Origin: 0-14-3-00-41-53 sp041500225
GTDB taxonomy: Bacteria > Nitrospirota > Thermodesulfovibrionia > Thermodesulfovibrionales > SM23-35
Direction of reading: 5' to 3'
NCBI GenBank assembly: GCA_041500225.1
Contig: JBGQLV010000004.1
Span: 18,434 to 82,433 of the forward strand
DNA length: 64,000 bases
In this document: in pieces, positions 35,456 through 44,325 of the stretch
Position numbering within the stretch: position 1 is the first letter of the stretch
How the letters are laid out: the number at the start of each line of letters is the position of its first letter
Translations under genes and position numbers: made by a program
The notes under the pieces: generated by a model
Databases searched by the model: none
The model's input: only the letters and a program-made list of their open reading frames with translations
Told to the model about the DNA's origin: nothing

Positions 35456-36619
35456 ATGGCAGAGCAAATAAGTCCTGATTTAGGCTTTGTAAAGGATGTT
35501 ATTGCAGGAGGAGGTGAATCCCTGAAAAAATGTTTCCAGTGTGCAACATGCTCTGTTGTATGCAATTTAACCCCTGATGATAAACCATTCCCAAGAAAAG
35601 AAATGTTATATGCTCAATGGGGTTTGAAGGATAAGCTCTTCCCTAATCCTGATGTCTGGCTCTGCCATCAATGCAGTGATTGTACTGCTTATTGTCCGAG
35701 AGGGGCAAAGCCAGGAGAAGTCCTCAATGCAGTAAGAAAAATGTCTATCGAGCATTATTCAGTCCCCCGGTTTTTGGGAAAACTGGTCGGTAACCCCGGC
35801 GCCCTTGTCCTCCTCCTTGCCATACCTACTGCTATCTTTCTGGCTATCCTTGCAGGCTTAGGCCATCTGAATCTGGAAAGCATCAGGAATGAAGCAGGGA
35901 AGATCGCATACTCGGCATTATTGCCTTCGTATTTTATCGATGGTGTTTTTGTCCCGATATTCCTCTTTGCTGTTGTTTCACTGGCCATAGGTGTCTCACG
36001 GTACTGGAAAGATATGGTGCGTGCTACCGGCGTTAACCCCAAGGGCAGTATTGTAAACGCTCTTACTGAGACTATCAGTGAAATTTTGTCACATAAACGA
36101 TTTGATAAATGTAATGTAACCTATGATCGAAAGTTAGCTCACGTGTTAGTATTTTTCAGTTTTATTGGACTTGCAATAACAACAGCATGGGCAGTTTTAT
36201 ATTTGTATGGATACGAGATAATGGAAGCGATGGGGAAAACGCCTTACCCCTGGATGCTCGGCAAATCACCATATCCGTTGACGGATCCGGTAAAGATACT
36301 TGGGAACGTAAGCGCAGCAGCCCTGATCATTGGTATTACATTAGTTATGATGAACAGGTCAAGAAATAAGGAAAAGGCGGGGTCAGGTGGTTATTATGAC
36401 TGGCTTTTCATCAGCATAGTCAGCGCTATTGCAGTAACAGGTATACTATCTGAGATATTGAGATTAGCAAATATAGCAATCCTGGCTTATACGATATATT
36501 TTTTCCACCTTGTTGTTGTTTTCTTCCTGTTCGCCTATGCTCCTTTTTCAAAAATGGCACACATGGTTTACAGAGCAACAGCAATGGTTTTTGCAAGGTA
36601 TTCAGAGAGGGAAACTTAG
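35456..36619 (+). CDS. qmoC: quinone-interacting oxidoreductase membrane subunit QmoC
   Basis: 387 aa. An N-terminal HdrC-like part with two [4Fe-4S] motifs (CFQCATCSVVC and CHQCSDCTAYCP) is fused to a cytochrome b-type membrane domain with about six helices and histidines for heme b. It exchanges electrons with menaquinone. An upstream ATG at 35435 is in frame, but the AGGAGG ribosome site lies at 35443-35448, between the two, so the ATG at 35456 (MAEQISPD) is taken as the start. Confidence 0.93.
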   Translation: MAEQISPDLGFVKDVIAGGGESLKKCFQCATCSVVCNLTPDDKPFPRKEMLYAQWGLKDKLFPNPDVWLCHQCSDCTAYCPRGAKPGEVLNAVRKMSIEHYSVPRFLGKLVGNPGALVLLLAIPTAIFLAILAGLGHLNLESIRNEAGKIAYSALLPSYFIDGVFVPIFLFAVVSLAIGVSRYWKDMVRATGVNPKGSIVNALTETISEILSHKRFDKCNVTYDRKLAHVLVFFSFIGLAITTAWAVLYLYGYEIMEAMGKTPYPWMLGKSPYPLTDPVKILGNVSAAALIIGITLVMMNRSRNKEKAGSGGYYDWLFISIVSAIAVTGILSEILRLANIAILAYTIYFFHLVVVFFLFAYAPFSKMAHMVYRATAMVFARYSERET

Positions 36620-36775
36620 CCTGTTAAATATCAAGAAATATTTTAGAGAAGGAGGTGAAGAGAGAAGGGTTAATAATAAGTAACAACTTAAAAGTTGTGG
36701 AAGGTTCATGATTATTATAATTCTTAATTCTCGACTTCTAAATTGTAATCTCTTAAGTAACTAAGGAGGGGCTAA

Positions 36776-38851
36776 ATGACTAATGTTATTTTATTTGCTT
36801 TAATGTGCGGAGTTCTTGGCGTTATATATGCTGCGATGACCGCAGTGTGGGTATCAAAGCAGGACGCTGGTACTACCAAGATGCAGGAGATTTCGAATGC
36901 GGTCAAAGAGGGCGCATATGCTTTTCTTGCACGTGAATACAAAACTGTTGCAATCGTAGCTGTTGTCATGGTTATTTTGATTGCTGCTGTTGGACTCGGA
37001 ATTTGGACGAGTATCGGTTTTCTTATCGGCACCGTCGGTTCCGCACTTGCCGGCTTTGTCGGCATGTGGGTTACAGTTCGGGCCAATGTACGCACCACAC
37101 AGGCCGCGCACAAGGGGCTTAAGGCTGCACTCGGCCTTGCATTCAAGGGCGGTTCGGTCACAGGCGTTATGGTTGTCGGTCTTGGAATTATAGGCCTTGC
37201 GGGTTTTTATTTTATAGCAAAGCAGGCAGCCCCTGAGATGGCATTCCATGCACTCGTGGGACTCGGCTTCGGCTGCTCACTTATGAGCGTGTTTGCCCGT
37301 ATCGCAGGTGGTATCTACACAAAGGCTGCTGACGTTGGCGCAGACCTCGTTGGTAAGGTTGAGGCAGGAATACCTGAGGATGATCCGAGAAACCCCGCCG
37401 TTATCGCAGATAACGTTGGCGACAATGTCGGTGACTGTGCAGGGATGGCAGCCGACCTTTATGAGACATACACGGTTACGCTCGTTGCAGCAATGCTCCT
37501 TGCAAAGACGGTTTTCGGAGCTGACAGCGCATGGGTGGAATTCCCGATGCTCCTCGGCGGAATATCGATCATTGCTTCCATTATTGGGACATTTGCAGTA
37601 AGGCTCGGTAAAAGCCAGTATATCATGGGCGCCCTCTATAAGGGGCTTGCCGTTGCAGGCGGTCTTGCGGCAATAACATTTTATTTCGTGACAGGCGAGT
37701 TCCTGAAAGACGCATCAACACAGGCTTCACTGATTGCTCATCCGTCATTTACACAGATGAACGTTTTTCTCATGGCAGTTATCGGCCTCGCATTGACAGG
37801 CCTGATCGTGGTTATAACTGAGTACTTCACTGCTGGGAAGTATCCCCCGGTGAAACACATTGCAAAGGCCAGCCTGACCGGTCACGGCACAAACGTGATC
37901 GCCGGCCTCGCGGTCAGCATGAAGTCAACCGCAGCGCCTGTTATCGTTATCGTTGCCTCAATTCTGGGCGCTTATTCATTAGGCGGCGGATTTAATGGCG
38001 ATGCGGCGGGCGGTCTTTTTGCTATCGCCCTGTCAGCGGTTTCGATGCTTTCCATGACAGGTATCGTTGTTGCGATTGACTCGTATGGTCCTATTACGGA
38101 CAATGCAGGCGGTATTGCAGAAATGTCAGGACTTCCTGAAGCGATCCGTAACATAACAGACCCGCTTGATGCGGTCGGCAACACAACAAAGGCTGTTACA
38201 AAGGGATATGCTATCGGTTCAGCAGGTCTCGCTGCTCTGGTTCTCTTTGCAGAGTATTCAAGGTCATTCAGCACACAGCTTTATTTTGATCTTTCGAACC
38301 CCATGGTTCTGGCTGGTCTCTTCATCGGCGGCTTGCTTCCTTACTATTACGGCTCACTCCTTATGGAGGCTGTTGGAAAGGCAGCCGGCAGCATTGTTGA
38401 GGAAGTCAGAAGACAGTTCAGGGAGATCCCCGGCATTATGGAATACAAGGCTAAGCCTGAGTACGGCAAGTGTGTTGACATTGTCACAAAAGGCGCTATC
38501 AAGCAGATGATGGTTCCAGCCCTTATCCCTGTTGTAGTACCTATAGTAGTAGGTCTTCTCCTTGGCAGGGAAGCTCTCGGAGGCGTTCTTATCGGAAGTA
38601 TCCTGACTGGACTATTCCAGGCGATCGCCATGACAAGCGGCGGCGGCGCATGGGACAACGCCAAGAAATCCTTTGAAGATGGCGTTACCGACGACAAAGG
38701 CGTCGTGCACAAGAAGGGGAGCGATGGACATAAAGCCTCTGTCACAGGCGACACAGTCGGCGACCCGTATAAGGATACAGCAGGCCCGGCTATCAACCCG
38801 ATGATCAAGGTTATCAATATCGTTGCATTGCTGATCGTTCCACTTATTTAG
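36776..38851 (+). CDS. hppA: membrane proton-pumping pyrophosphatase, K+-independent type
   Basis: 691 aa with about 16 helices. PPi-binding signatures DVGADLVGKVEAGIPEDDPR and DNVGDNVGDCAGMAADL are intact. The motif GNTTKAVTKG has Lys where K+-dependent enzymes have Ala, which marks the K+-independent, H+-pumping class. Downstream of qmoC, it can recover energy from the PPi made by Sat. Third codon positions are richer in G and C than in qmoC before it or the gene after it. Ribosome site AAGGAGGGG. Confidence 0.95.
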   Translation: MTNVILFALMCGVLGVIYAAMTAVWVSKQDAGTTKMQEISNAVKEGAYAFLAREYKTVAIVAVVMVILIAAVGLGIWTSIGFLIGTVGSALAGFVGMWVTVRANVRTTQAAHKGLKAALGLAFKGGSVTGVMVVGLGIIGLAGFYFIAKQAAPEMAFHALVGLGFGCSLMSVFARIAGGIYTKAADVGADLVGKVEAGIPEDDPRNPAVIADNVGDNVGDCAGMAADLYETYTVTLVAAMLLAKTVFGADSAWVEFPMLLGGISIIASIIGTFAVRLGKSQYIMGALYKGLAVAGGLAAITFYFVTGEFLKDASTQASLIAHPSFTQMNVFLMAVIGLALTGLIVVITEYFTAGKYPPVKHIAKASLTGHGTNVIAGLAVSMKSTAAPVIVIVASILGAYSLGGGFNGDAAGGLFAIALSAVSMLSMTGIVVAIDSYGPITDNAGGIAEMSGLPEAIRNITDPLDAVGNTTKAVTKGYAIGSAGLAALVLFAEYSRSFSTQLYFDLSNPMVLAGLFIGGLLPYYYGSLLMEAVGKAAGSIVEEVRRQFREIPGIMEYKAKPEYGKCVDIVTKGAIKQMMVPALIPVVVPIVVGLLLGREALGGVLIGSILTGLFQAIAMTSGGGAWDNAKKSFEDGVTDDKGVVHKKGSDGHKASVTGDTVGDPYKDTAGPAINPMIKVINIVALLIVPLI

Positions 38852-38864
38852 GTTTATATAGCTT

Positions 38865-38897
38865 AAAAGGCCGGCAGGATACTCTGTCGGCCTTTTT
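38865..38897 (+). terminator. intrinsic terminator after hppA
   Basis: AAAAGGCCGGCAG pairs with CTGTCGGCCTTTT with one mismatch (G-T wobble side), followed by a T run (CCTTTTTATTTTT). It is 14 bp after the hppA stop and well placed to end the qmo/hppA region. Confidence 0.88.
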
Positions 38898-38931
38898 ATT
38901 TTTAAAACTTATAGGAAAGGATTAAATTAAG

Positions 38932-39036
38932 ATGCCATTACCAAGTATGAAAGATGTGGAACCAACACAACTAACCCTGGAATCAAGATTTAAATTCAAG
39001 TGCCATAAAAGCGTTAAGTGTTTTACGAAATGCTAA
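38932..39036 (+). pseudogene. truncated third YkgJ copy (34 codons)
   Basis: The open stretch ends FKFKCHKSVKCFTKC and stops with TAA exactly where both full YkgJ copies have their CC. Identity to copies 1 and 2 in the LESRFKFKCHK region is plain. It has a ribosome-site-like GGAAAGG upstream. Its stop codon overlaps the AAGGAGGGGG ribosome site of the next gene. It could be a relic, or a leader peptide that now couples translation of the AICAR transformylase-like gene. Confidence 0.75.
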
Positions 39037-39051
39037 GGAGGGGGTTCTTTT

Positions 39052-40344
39052 ATGCCAGATATTAAGAAGATGTACCGTACTATCATGGATGATCATTTTC
39101 CTGATAAGATGACAATTAAATTTGGGGACCAGACTTTAATATACAAGAAAAGAACATGGAAGATACCTGATGATAAAACAGGGGAAATAATAGAAAAAGG
39201 CCTTCGCTATGGTGAAAATCCAGGCCAGGAAGCAGCGCTTTATGAATTAATTAATGGTAATCTGACCCTCGGAGCCTGCCAGTTTATACAGCCAGAGAAT
39301 GGCCTCGTTAGCAGCATTACAGAAAAGGATATGATCCAGGTAGGTAAACACCCTGGTAAAACAAACCTTACAGACCTCGATAATGGCTTGAACATTATTA
39401 AATATCTCATGGATAAGCCTGCGGCAGTGATCTTAAAACATAATAATCCCTGCGGCGCTGCATACGGAAAGACATTGGCTGATGCCTATGAAAAGGCTAA
39501 TATGGCAGACAGGATAGCAGCATTTGGTGGATGTCTTGTTGTGAACAGGGCGATGGATAAGGAAACAGCAGAGATAATCAGCATTAACTACCTCGAGGTT
39601 GTAGCCGCACCTGAATTTGAAGAAGGAACGATAGATGTTTTATCTAAAAGAAAGAATCTAAGGATTATCAGAATAAGCAGTATTAAAGAGTTAGAAAAAT
39701 ATAAGACACTGCGCTTTGTAGACTTCAAATCATTAATTGACGGCGGCATTATAGTCCAGCAATCTCCGATAAACAGAATTAAATCAAAGGAAGACTTCCT
39801 ACCGGCAAAGGCAACTTATCAGGGGAGAGAATATGTTATAGAAAGAGTGCCAACTGACAGGGAATATAACGATATGCTTTTCGGGTGGAACATAGAACAG
39901 GGAATTACATCGAACTCAGTGATCTATGTAAGAGATGGTGTGACAGTTGGTGTTGGAGCAGGTGAGCAGGACAGGGTAGGTGTGGCTGAGATAGCAGTCT
40001 TCAAGGTATATCAGAAATATGCTGACGCCTTATGCTTTAAGAAACATGGTATCCCTTATAAAACATTTGAGCTCGATGTCAAAAATGGCAAAAGGGATAG
40101 GGTCGCGCTGCTTGAAATAGACGAGGAAATGAAAAAGAATAAAGGCGGACTTATAGGGTCTGTAATGGTCTCTGATGCATTCTTTCCCTTCAGGGACGGT
40201 GTTGATGTTGGTATCAAAGAGGGTGTTTCAGCAATAGTACAGCCAGGGGGATCTGAAAGGGATTTTGAAGTCATAACCGCCTGCAATGAAGCAAATCCAA
40301 AGGTAGCGATGGTCTTCACAGGCCAAAGGGCATTTAAACACTGA
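39052..40344 (+). CDS. stand-alone AICAR transformylase-type PurH protein
   Basis: 430 aa. It matches the formyltransferase half of PurH (LRYGENPGQEAALYE, LKHNNPCGAA, AFGGCLVVNRAMD, SDAFFPFRDGVD, IVQPGGSERD). The MGS-like IMP cyclohydrolase domain of bifunctional PurH (about 200 aa at the N-terminus) is missing. It probably formylates AICAR; another protein would close the ring. Strong ribosome site overlapping the stop of the YkgJ fragment. Confidence 0.85.
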   Translation: MPDIKKMYRTIMDDHFPDKMTIKFGDQTLIYKKRTWKIPDDKTGEIIEKGLRYGENPGQEAALYELINGNLTLGACQFIQPENGLVSSITEKDMIQVGKHPGKTNLTDLDNGLNIIKYLMDKPAAVILKHNNPCGAAYGKTLADAYEKANMADRIAAFGGCLVVNRAMDKETAEIISINYLEVVAAPEFEEGTIDVLSKRKNLRIIRISSIKELEKYKTLRFVDFKSLIDGGIIVQQSPINRIKSKEDFLPAKATYQGREYVIERVPTDREYNDMLFGWNIEQGITSNSVIYVRDGVTVGVGAGEQDRVGVAEIAVFKVYQKYADALCFKKHGIPYKTFELDVKNGKRDRVALLEIDEEMKKNKGGLIGSVMVSDAFFPFRDGVDVGIKEGVSAIVQPGGSERDFEVITACNEANPKVAMVFTGQRAFKH

Positions 40345-41983
40345 GGTCTTCTTCGAGACGTTTTTTGCCCATCTTCATTGGAATGAAGAAAGCAAGACTA
40401 TTCAGTGTGATAATTAAGATACCAGCCGTAACTAACTGGCCTATTTGCATATAGCTTGTTGCCGAACCTGATAATACCGCTTTTTTGTAAGAATAAAAGG
40501 ACCAGGCCTCGAGAGAAACTGTCAGGAGCACTACTGAAAAAGCAAAAAGCATAAAGAGCATACCGCCGGGGCTTGTCGAGATTGAGGCTATATTTTCATA
40601 TCTGAATCTTGGATACATGGCACCCATGCCTGTGCCGAGTCCGCTTATAGAGATGCACAGAATAAAAATAGTAACCCCGGAGAGAAGCATTAACAGGTGG
40701 TCTGTGCCCATTGCTATATTAGTAATAAAAACTACGGCTAACAAAATGACTGTTACAGGAATAAAGCCGTATAAGAATTTTGACCGGAGTAATTTTTTTA
40801 CTGTCACAGGTGATGTCCTTATAATCCAGAAGGCCATGCCTTCGAGGCTTATCGAGGAATAAAGAAACCTTGCAGAGACAGCAGAAAGGACAAGGCCTGC
40901 CATGAGCATATTTATAAGTACCATGAATTCTTTCATAAAAGGAAATATTTCAGAGAGGGTTTTTAGAGGTAGGGTTCTGAAATTATAGATATAGATGAAT
41001 ATGAGTGCACTTATAATAAAAAGCTGTGACCACTGGCCAGCATCCCTGAAAAAGGTCTTTACATCCTTCCATAAAAATGCCATTTTATCGCCAGGATAAA
41101 ATCCTTCTGTACCTGCTTTTATTCCATGTTTTATAGATGGTTGGATCCTCTCGATATTATTACTGTATAGCCTGTTACCAATTAAACCGGATAGTATGAG
41201 CATAAACACTCCACCACAAAGGATCAACAATAGATAAGAGGTATCCGGTGTTTGTCTTTTAAGGAATGGCATAACAGACTCTGTTATCCAGAAACTCGGC
41301 ATGAGAGGTGAGTCTGTCTTTATGTTAAGCATTGCATTAAAAAATCTTTCAGGACTTTCAGGACTGATAGACCACTGAGACCTGACCAGAAGATACAAGG
41401 ATAGAAAAAGGAAAAGTCCTGTGGCAAGCAGTGATAACCGTAATTTTTTTATAGAAAATATCCTTGTAAGCAAATGTGCCGCAGTTATTCCAATCCCGCC
41501 TGCTATAAGTAAGAATGGGATAAAGGTCAGAATGAGCATAAGATAAAAACGAAGCGGGGCATTATAGCTTACGCCATAGGCAATAAAAAAAGGCGGTATA
41601 AAGGATATCACCATCCACGATGAACTTGATATTGTCTCAATTGTCTTCAGTCTCAGGATTTCCTTTATCTTTATAGGTTTTGACATTAGGAAAGGAATAT
41701 CCTTCGACATATAAAAAGAAGATAATGCAGTGATGATATTGCTGAGAATTAGAAAGATGCTAAGACTGAAAAAGGTTATGGAGAGGAGTTTTTTAGAGAG
41801 GATTTCTCCGAAAAATCCCATGCCCCGGATAAAGTTCAAAACCTTGTATGTGCCTGAATAAAACAATACCCAGAAGATAAGACCGATGAATATGAAAGGG
41901 AATCTTTTCAAAAAGGCCTTCAGGGTAATAGAGTTTTTTATGGATATGATCTTCGGGGTGAGTAATAAAAGGGTTGTTTTCAT
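40334..41983 (-). CDS. ABC-2-type exporter permease
   Basis: 549 aa with roughly twelve hydrophobic helices and no soluble domain. It resembles large putative ABC exporter membrane subunits that pair with CcmA-type ATPases. Its start overlaps the ATPase stop by 4 bp. Its 3' end overlaps the convergent PurH-like gene by 11 bp. Substrate unknown. Confidence 0.75.
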   Translation of the reverse strand: MKTTLLLLTPKIISIKNSITLKAFLKRFPFIFIGLIFWVLFYSGTYKVLNFIRGMGFFGEILSKKLLSITFFSLSIFLILSNIITALSSFYMSKDIPFLMSKPIKIKEILRLKTIETISSSSWMVISFIPPFFIAYGVSYNAPLRFYLMLILTFIPFLLIAGGIGITAAHLLTRIFSIKKLRLSLLATGLFLFLSLYLLVRSQWSISPESPERFFNAMLNIKTDSPLMPSFWITESVMPFLKRQTPDTSYLLLILCGGVFMLILSGLIGNRLYSNNIERIQPSIKHGIKAGTEGFYPGDKMAFLWKDVKTFFRDAGQWSQLFIISALIFIYIYNFRTLPLKTLSEIFPFMKEFMVLINMLMAGLVLSAVSARFLYSSISLEGMAFWIIRTSPVTVKKLLRSKFLYGFIPVTVILLAVVFITNIAMGTDHLLMLLSGVTIFILCISISGLGTGMGAMYPRFRYENIASISTSPGGMLFMLFAFSVVLLTVSLEAWSFYSYKKAVLSGSATSYMQIGQLVTAGILIITLNSLAFFIPMKMGKKRLEEDLSV

Positions 41984-42684
41984 GAGTTTATTTTTAAGAA
42001 TAACTTTTCAAGTCCACCTTCTGTAGTAATCTCTTCCTTGTTCTTTATGCTGATGAGAGAGCCTTTGCTGATAAGACCAACTCTTTCACATAGTTCTTCA
42101 GCAATGTGGAGGCTGTGCGTTGCAAGAAAGATCGTGACCTCTTCTAATCTCAATCTTCTTATCATATCTTTTATCATCATTACTCCGAAAGGGTCAAGTC
42201 CCACGAATGGTTCGTCAATAAGAAGGACTTGAGGATTATGTATCAGGGCAGATAGAAATAACAGCCTCTGCCTCATACCCTGTGAATAACTTTCTATTAA
42301 TTCTTCCTCTATCTCTTTTATGCCGAATAGTTCGAGCAGCTCATCAATCCTCTTAATAGCTGTGGATTTTTCGATGCCGTGAATAGATGCTACAAACTTC
42401 AGAAACTCACGGCCTTTAAGTTTTTCGTATAGAAACGCCTTGTCAGGCACATAACCGAAAATGGATTTTGCTTTTATAGGCTCCTTAACGATATCATAAC
42501 CACCTATCAGTATCTTCCCCTCGGTTGGCCTGAGAAGGCCTGTCATCATCCTTATGGTCGTAGTCTTTCCGGCAGCATTTGGGCCAAGAAGCCCAAAGAC
42601 CTCACCTTTATCAACACGAAGATCAAGCCTCTTTACAGCCCATTTACCATTAAAGGATTTACTGACCTTGTCAAGGATTATCAT
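41980..42684 (-). CDS. ABC-2-type exporter ATP-binding protein
   Basis: 234 aa ATPase: Walker A GPNAAGKTT, signature YSQGMRQRLLFLSALIH, Walker B VLLIDEPFVGLDP and the H-loop in ATHSL. This CcmA/drug-exporter subgroup energises the permease encoded downstream. A leading gene of the two-gene operon; the 216 bp before it hold no clear gene. Confidence 0.85.
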   Translation of the reverse strand: MIILDKVSKSFNGKWAVKRLDLRVDKGEVFGLLGPNAAGKTTTIRMMTGLLRPTEGKILIGGYDIVKEPIKAKSIFGYVPDKAFLYEKLKGREFLKFVASIHGIEKSTAIKRIDELLELFGIKEIEEELIESYSQGMRQRLLFLSALIHNPQVLLIDEPFVGLDPFGVMMIKDMIRRLRLEEVTIFLATHSLHIAEELCERVGLISKGSLISIKNKEEITTEGGLEKLFLKINS

Positions 42685-42860
42685 GATAGTTTTATTTTAC
42701 AATTTTGTCTGACTGTTCGGAAAGGAAAGTAGATGACCTTTTGGGTTAGGTTCTTTTTAATTATAAAATTATAATGGAGGATGCAAAAGCAAAAAACACA
42801 CCACTTAAATAGAGCAAGAATAACTCTATCTTATAAAGTAAGCTGTTAATAACTAAATCA

Positions 42861-42883
42861 TCCTCTAAGATTTTTCTTGAGGA
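42861..42883. terminator. weak hairpin downstream of the DUF5763-like gene
   Basis: TCCTCTAAGA, TTT, TTCTTGAGGA form an imperfect stem about 18 bp beyond the stop of the small minus-strand gene at 42901-43011. It lacks a T tract on that strand. Confidence 0.3.
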
Positions 42884-42900
42884 CGGTTTTTAAACTACAG

Positions 42901-43011
42901 CTATTTTTTCTTGTGAGTTGCGCAGAATTTCGATTTTCCAGTTGCGGTATTCTTACATGCTGTTCCCGCAGTGGTTTTTGCTGCGCATTTTACCTTTTTT
43001 ACTGTTGCCAT
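42901..43011 (-). CDS. 36-aa Cys/His protein (DUF5763-like)
   Basis: Pattern C9-x9-C19-x10-C30-x2-H33 within a Lys- and Thr-rich chain (KCAAKTTAGTACKN...KFCATH). Small proteins with the spacing C-x-A-x-T-x-x-G-x-x-C-K...C-x2-H are common in bacteria and probably bind zinc. A near-perfect ribosome site (GAGGAGGAAAC) precedes the ATG. Role unknown. Confidence 0.65.
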   Translation of the reverse strand: MATVKKVKCAAKTTAGTACKNTATGKSKFCATHKKK

Positions 43012-43303
43012 GTTTCCTCCTCGTTTTATTTAATAAATTAAATCTGTTTTTTAGTATAGCATAAACTCATTTATATTAATTGCCTGAAGTCGCAATTTTT
43101 CAACAACTCTCTTTTTTATACTACTCTATTGGGGAAAGAGCTTTTTTATGTGACAGCATGGTATAAATTTGAGAATACATTTAAGGATTAATTATAGGAC
43201 TTTTAAAGATTAGATAAAAAAGTTAAAATGAGATGTAATAACACGGCTTACTAACACTATTGACAGACAGGTTTTTAAAGGAAAATAAAAAGGTAATGGG
43301 TGA

Positions 43304-43540
43304 ATGAGCGAAGAATGGGTTGAGGTTCTTATTACTTATGACCGTCTTGAGGCTGAGATTATAAAAGACCTGCTGGAAAGCGGCGGAATCCCGGTAGTTT
43401 TAAGGTCATCAAAAATGATTCCCTTTCCTGTAAATGTAGGTAAAATAGGGGAGATAAAAATTTTAGTAAAAAAGGGAGATAAAGAGACAGCAGAAAAGGT
43501 AATAAAGATAGGTAATGATTGTAATCCCATGACTGAATAA
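43304..43540 (+). CDS. DUF2007-type small protein
   Basis: 78 aa with the typical DUF2007 opening WVEVLITYDRLEAEIIKDLLESGGIPVVLRS and the later strand IKILVKKGDKETAEKVI. The fold resembles PII-like or ACT-type small domains; function is unsettled, with a signal-transduction role often proposed. TTGACA at 43260 may mark its promoter, with a poor -10. Confidence 0.75.
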   Translation: MSEEWVEVLITYDRLEAEIIKDLLESGGIPVVLRSSKMIPFPVNVGKIGEIKILVKKGDKETAEKVIKIGNDCNPMTE

Positions 43541-43590
43541 TGCTATTGATATCCAGAATTTTAAAGGATTAGTATACCCATTAGTTGCAT

Positions 43591-43763
43591 AAAAAAGGAG
43601 GCAGACATGCTGAAAAACCCCTGCAAAGCAACAAAATATAATTATGTTACACATAAATGCAAATTTAACGCTAGGTGCATTTTGCAAAAAGGCTGGCTGG
43701 CCAGGCTTGAGGGCTCTAAGGTGTCGCTGGCAGGCCTTTTTCAGCACATCTGCCTCCTTTTTT
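43591..43763. repeat. 173-bp inverted-repeat element containing a 52-codon ORF
   Basis: 34-nt ends at 43591-43624 and 43730-43763 are complementary at 30 positions (AAAAAAGGAGGCAG at one end, CTGCCTCCTTTTTT at the other). Inner pairs include TGCAAA...TTTGCA and the palindrome CTGGCCAG. The left arm contains a good ribosome site followed by ATG at 43607. An ORF of 52 codons with four cysteines then runs to a TAA at 43763-43765, in the right arm. It could be a folded RNA, a MITE, or a small gene with repeat-derived ends. Confidence 0.65.
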
Positions 43764-43837
43764 AATAAAACTTTTTGCAACGTTTAGGTATAGTAGTGAT
43801 AAAGGGAGTATAAGAAGGAAAATATAAAGGTGGCAAG

Positions 43838-43957
43838 ATGAAGATTTTGAAGAGGTTAATTTTAATATCAGGTGCGGTTGCACGCTCTATCATTGGGATA
43901 GGGGCGACTGTATTACTCTTTTTTGCTTTGAAAAAGAAAAAAGGGAAACAATTATGA
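43838..43957 (+). CDS. 39-aa single-helix membrane peptide
   Basis: MKILKRLILISGAVA... then a hydrophobic helix (residues 8-31) and a basic tail (KKKKGKQ). AAAGGTGG precedes the ATG. It resembles small one-helix membrane peptides, but no family can be named, and expression is uncertain. Confidence 0.45.
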   Translation: MKILKRLILISGAVARSIIGIGATVLLFFALKKKKGKQL

Positions 43958-44034
43958 GATGTAAGATAAATCTTTGGTATTTTTATTATTTTATAGTATT
44001 ATGGTTATATATCTGATTTTAAATGGAGGAAGAT

Positions 44035-44280
44035 ATGAACGAAGTATTGGACGAAATTGTAAAACTTGGTTCCAAGATGAAGAGAATGTATAAAAAGAGA
44101 ACTGCTGCTAAAGAGGAACTTCCCAGAATGGCGGCAGAACTCGGAATATTTCTTGTTGCCAGTTCAAAGAAAATAGCACGTCTTAAAGGCGAGCAACTTA
44201 GAACTGAACTTGATAAGGTTCAAAAAAAGGTGGATAATTTCAGGAAATTTATCTTCAAGAAAAAGGCTGAGAAACTCTAA
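44035..44280 (+). CDS. small coiled-coil-like basic protein
   Basis: 81 aa, highly charged and helical (LGSKMKRMYKKRTAAKEELP... KVQKKVDNFRKFIFKKKAEK). An earlier in-frame ATG at 44023 overlaps the GGAGGA ribosome site itself, so the ATG at 44035 is the better start. No cofactor motif, no known family. Confidence 0.6.
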   Translation: MNEVLDEIVKLGSKMKRMYKKRTAAKEELPRMAAELGIFLVASSKKIARLKGEQLRTELDKVQKKVDNFRKFIFKKKAEKL

Positions 44281-44325
44281 GTCTTTAGTGGTGAATTGTT
44301 TGGAAAATGAAGCAGGAACCTTGAA

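Noticed and set aside
36772..37249. Antisense ORFs over hppA
   Set aside because: They are products of the GC-rich third positions of hppA; no independent coding evidence.
43463..43780. 105-aa minus-strand ORF over the inverted-repeat element
   Set aside because: It reads across the repeat and the 3' end of the DUF2007 gene in antisense; hydrophobic stretches come from A/T runs.
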